Of a stretch of 64,000 bases of DNA, positions 61,756-64,000 are shown piece by piece (the first letter of the stretch is position 1; each line of letters begins with the position of its first letter). This DNA is from Telluria aromaticivorans (GTDB lineage: Bacteria > Pseudomonadota > Gammaproteobacteria > Burkholderiales > Burkholderiaceae_D), in NCBI RefSeq assembly GCF_013003915.1, contig NZ_JABAIV010000001.1, positions 1,054,001 to 1,118,000 on the forward strand, written 5' to 3'. The notes beneath the pieces were generated by a model. That model was not told where the DNA came from. It ran no database searches and saw only the letters and a program-made list of their open reading frames with translations. The position numbers were made by a program, and so were the translations under genes.

Positions 61756-63971
61756 GGCGCGGCCGGCCCGATCAGGTCGAATACGGCATCGAGCAGGGTC
61801 GCGTCATGGAAGCTGCCCTTGGCCAGGTAATAGTCGGCCCCCGCCTCCATCCCGCGCGCGCGGTCTTCCGGCCGGTCCTTGTACGACACGATCATGACCG
61901 GCAGCTTGCGCAGGCGCGCATCCTGGCGCACCAGGCCGACCAGCTCGATGCCGTCCATGCGCGGCATGTCGATGTCGGTCACCAGGAGGTCGTAACCGCC
62001 GGCGCGCGCCATGTTCCAGCCGTCCATGCCGTCGACCGCAGTATCGACCCGGTAGCCGCGCGCGGCAAGCAGCTGGCGCTCCATCTCGCGCACCGTCAGC
62101 GAGTCGTCGACCACCAGCACGTGGCGCGCGGCGCGCACTGTGCCCTCGCCCTGGCGCCGCAACTGCTGCAGGTCGCCGGCATGCAGCAGCCTGTCGATCG
62201 ACACCAGGAGGTCGGCCACGTCCAGCACCAGCACCGGCGCCCCATCGTCGAGCAGCGCGCCGGCCGCTACGTTGCGCAGCTTGCCGAACACCGGGTCGAG
62301 CGCCTGCACGGTGAGGCTTTGTTCGCCGGCGATGGCATCGACAACCATCGCGTAGCGCGCCGCGCCCTCGCCCAGCACCACCACCGACAGCTCGGCCGCC
62401 GGCGGCGCCTGGCCCATCTCCAGCACCTGGGCCGCGGCCACCAGCCCGTAATGCACCCCGCCGAGCTCGAAGAACTGCTTGTTTTCCAGCGTATGCACGG
62501 CGTCCTGCGCCACCCGTAGCACCTGCTGCACCTTGGCGATCGGGATGGCATAGGCTTCGCCCGCCACCAGCACCACCAGCGCGCGCATGATCGATTGCGT
62601 CAGCGGCAATGTGATCGAAGTGCGCAAGCCCTGGCCCGGCCTGCTGTCGACGCGTACGCTGCCGTTGTGCTCACGCACCACCTGCTGGACCACGTCCAGG
62701 CCCACGCCCCGGCCGGAAATATCGGTCACGTCCGCTTTCAGGCTGAAACCGGGCAGGAACAGGAATTCCATCAGCTCGGCCGGCGACAGCGCCGCCGCCA
62801 TGGCCTCGCTGCCCAGTCCGCGCTCCACCACCGCGCTGCGCACCCGCTCGGGATCGATGCCGCGGCCGTCGTCGCTGACCTCGATCACCAGCATGCCGCC
62901 GCGATGGCGCGCCGCCAGACGGATCGTGCCTTGCGCCGGCTTGCCCGCCGCACTGCGTTCGTCCGGGCTTTCCATGCCGTGGTCGAGCGCATTGCGCAGC
63001 AGGTGGTTGAGCGGGTTCTCGATGCGCGCCAGGATCGCCCGGTCGACCGGTATCGCCCCGCCTTCGATGACCAGCTGCACCTGCTTGCCGAGCTTGCGCG
63101 CCAGGTCGCGCACCATGCGCGGGAAGGCATGCACGCCGTCGCTGAACGGGCCCATGCGCAGCGCCAGCACTTGGTCCACCATGCGCGTGGCGACCTGGGT
63201 CGCACGGCGCTCGTGGGTTTCGGCTTCGGCCATGTGCTGCTGCAGCAGCAGCCTGAGCGGCTCGGCGCGCGCCAGGACGAGCGCCGACTGCTCGGCCAGC
63301 GCAGGGTCGCCGCGCGCGGTCACGGCTTCGTGCAGCTGCGCCAGCGCAGCCAACATGGCCGCCTGCTGGCGCTTGAAGCGCTGCAGCGAGGCGTTGAAGC
63401 CGGCCAGCTTGTAGGCGTTGACACGCGCCTGGCTGGCCTGCGCCAGCAAAGCGTCGGCGGCCGCGCCGGCGGCGCGGGCCGCAGCCGCAGCCGCAGGCGG
63501 CGACGCCGGGACGTGCACGGGCTCCGCAGGGACATGCACGGCCTTGTCCCCGCCGGCCGGTGCGCCCAGGCCGCGCATGGCCGTCACGGACGCATCGATG
63601 GCGGGCCGGTGCGCCTGCATCCAGTCGTCCAGGCCTGCCTCGCTCAAGGCCGCCACCTGCGCGACCAGGTCCACGCCGCCCAGCAGCACGTCGATGGCGG
63701 CCGGCTGCAGCGCCAGCACTCCAGCCTGGGCCGCGGTGAAGGCATCTTCCATTGCATGCGCGAGCTCGACCACCACCTGCAGTCCGACGATGGCGGCCGC
63801 CCCCTTGATCGAGTGGGCCGCGCGCATCAGGCCATCGAGCACCCCGGCGCCGGCGCCGCCGCCCTCCAGGCGCAGCAAGCCTTGGGTCAGGTGGCGCACC
63901 TGACCATCGGCCTCCATACGGAACAGGTCGAGCAGCGAAAACTGGCTCAGGTCGCCGGATTCGTGGCTCAT
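61752..63971 (-). CDS. wspE: WspE, hybrid CheA-like kinase
   Basis: 739 residues. HPt domain with phospho-His53 in AAHSIKGAAAIV; CheA-type ATPase with LNHLLRNALDHGMESPDER and SGRGVGLDVVQQVV; a CheW-like domain (about 475-610); and a C-terminal receiver (617-739) with VDDSL, phospho-Asp666 in LLVTDIDMPRMDG and Lys718. This is the WspE layout. It phosphorylates WspF and WspR on surface contact sensed by WspA. Start at 63971, overlapping the end of the upstream gene by 4 bases. Confidence 0.95.
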   Translation of the reverse strand: MSHESGDLSQFSLLDLFRMEADGQVRHLTQGLLRLEGGGAGAGVLDGLMRAAHSIKGAAAIVGLQVVVELAHAMEDAFTAAQAGVLALQPAAIDVLLGGVDLVAQVAALSEAGLDDWMQAHRPAIDASVTAMRGLGAPAGGDKAVHVPAEPVHVPASPPAAAAAARAAGAAADALLAQASQARVNAYKLAGFNASLQRFKRQQAAMLAALAQLHEAVTARGDPALAEQSALVLARAEPLRLLLQQHMAEAETHERRATQVATRMVDQVLALRMGPFSDGVHAFPRMVRDLARKLGKQVQLVIEGGAIPVDRAILARIENPLNHLLRNALDHGMESPDERSAAGKPAQGTIRLAARHRGGMLVIEVSDDGRGIDPERVRSAVVERGLGSEAMAAALSPAELMEFLFLPGFSLKADVTDISGRGVGLDVVQQVVREHNGSVRVDSRPGQGLRTSITLPLTQSIMRALVVLVAGEAYAIPIAKVQQVLRVAQDAVHTLENKQFFELGGVHYGLVAAAQVLEMGQAPPAAELSVVVLGEGAARYAMVVDAIAGEQSLTVQALDPVFGKLRNVAAGALLDDGAPVLVLDVADLLVSIDRLLHAGDLQQLRRQGEGTVRAARHVLVVDDSLTVREMERQLLAARGYRVDTAVDGMDGWNMARAGGYDLLVTDIDMPRMDGIELVGLVRQDARLRKLPVMIVSYKDRPEDRARGMEAGADYYLAKGSFHDATLLDAVFDLIGPAAP

Positions 63972-64000
63972 CGCAGCAATCCCGTGCAATGCCCGGCCAG
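63968..64000 (-). CDS. C-terminal end of an upstream gene, probably wspD
   Basis: Only the last 10 codons (LAGHCTGLLR) and the TGA are in the window. The stop overlaps the wspE ATG (ATGA). By wsp gene order this should be the CheW-like WspD, but the fragment is too short to show it. Confidence 0.5.
   Translation of the reverse strand: MAGHCTGLLR

Noticed and set aside
63968..64000. Naming the truncated upstream gene wspD with certainty
   Set aside because: Ten codons cannot establish a CheW domain; only operon order supports it.

Overview
This 64 kb window is high-GC chromosomal DNA from a betaproteobacterium. The gene set and protein style fit the Oxalobacteraceae, and a Massilia-like genus is my best guess: Fur-type iron boxes, a DUF2863 protein, a Wsp chemosensory operon, many c-di-GMP proteins, an ECF42-type sigma factor and PQQ sugar oxidation. 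The genus is inferred from gene content, not from a marker gene. No phage, integrase, intact insertion sequence, rRNA or CRISPR array is visible, and only one tRNA (Pro, GGG) is present.

Layout. 1-4.4 kb: the 3' end of aconitase, then a soluble histidine kinase, a double-domain KaiC-like ATPase and a single-domain response regulator. 4.4-7 kb: a small lipoprotein, a membrane protein coupled to a PQQ-type sugar dehydrogenase, and a tiny membrane protein. 7-15.6 kb: two Fur-box-preceded TonB receptors, a PiuC-type hydroxylase, a GNAT enzyme, a DUF2863 protein and a secreted hydrolase. 15.7-19 kb: a carboxypeptidase/CYTH/serine hydrolase gene run and a hypothetical gene. 19.2-20.8 kb: a KGG stress protein and a long disordered Gln/Gly-rich protein, transcribed divergently from mirrored promoter-like elements. 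21-26 kb: aldehyde dehydrogenase, then two glycosyltransferases and a HAD phosphatase. 26.1-26.8 kb: a decayed type VI immunity-like gene, a possible effector remnant and tRNA-Pro. 27-38 kb: mostly housekeeping (MFS/acyltransferase fusion, hom, alaA, peroxiredoxin, PhoH, udk) plus a frameshifted GGDEF gene. 38.5-41.1 kb: a YciI/VOC/ECF42-type sigma operon with a candidate sigma-specific promoter. 41.1-51.8 kb: one long minus-strand block with a GAF/HD-GYP phosphodiesterase, a CHASE2 adenylate cyclase, a two-partner secretion pair (TpsB, TpsA) and a FecR-domain protein. 52-56.7 kb: an MBL-fold hydrolase, a duplicated small lipoprotein (one copy decayed) and a secreted pullulanase. 56.8-64 kb: a GGDEF/EAL protein followed, reading upstream, by wspR, wspF, wspE and the last codons of wspD.

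How it works together. The right half is dominated by second-messenger signalling tied to the envelope. Wsp surface sensing should drive WspR c-di-GMP synthesis, the GGDEF/EAL and HD-GYP proteins can tune c-di-GMP, and the CHASE2 cyclase can make cAMP beside a secreted adhesin whose C-terminal third carries about 15 Cys-x8-Cys repeats. Iron uptake (two receptors plus PiuC) is a second theme. The most unusual signals are the cysteine-repeat adhesin, the mirrored promoter pair at 19.63-19.75 kb, the sigma-specific promoter at 38.9 kb, the immunity-like pseudogene at 26.1 kb and a dispersed REP-like repeat family.
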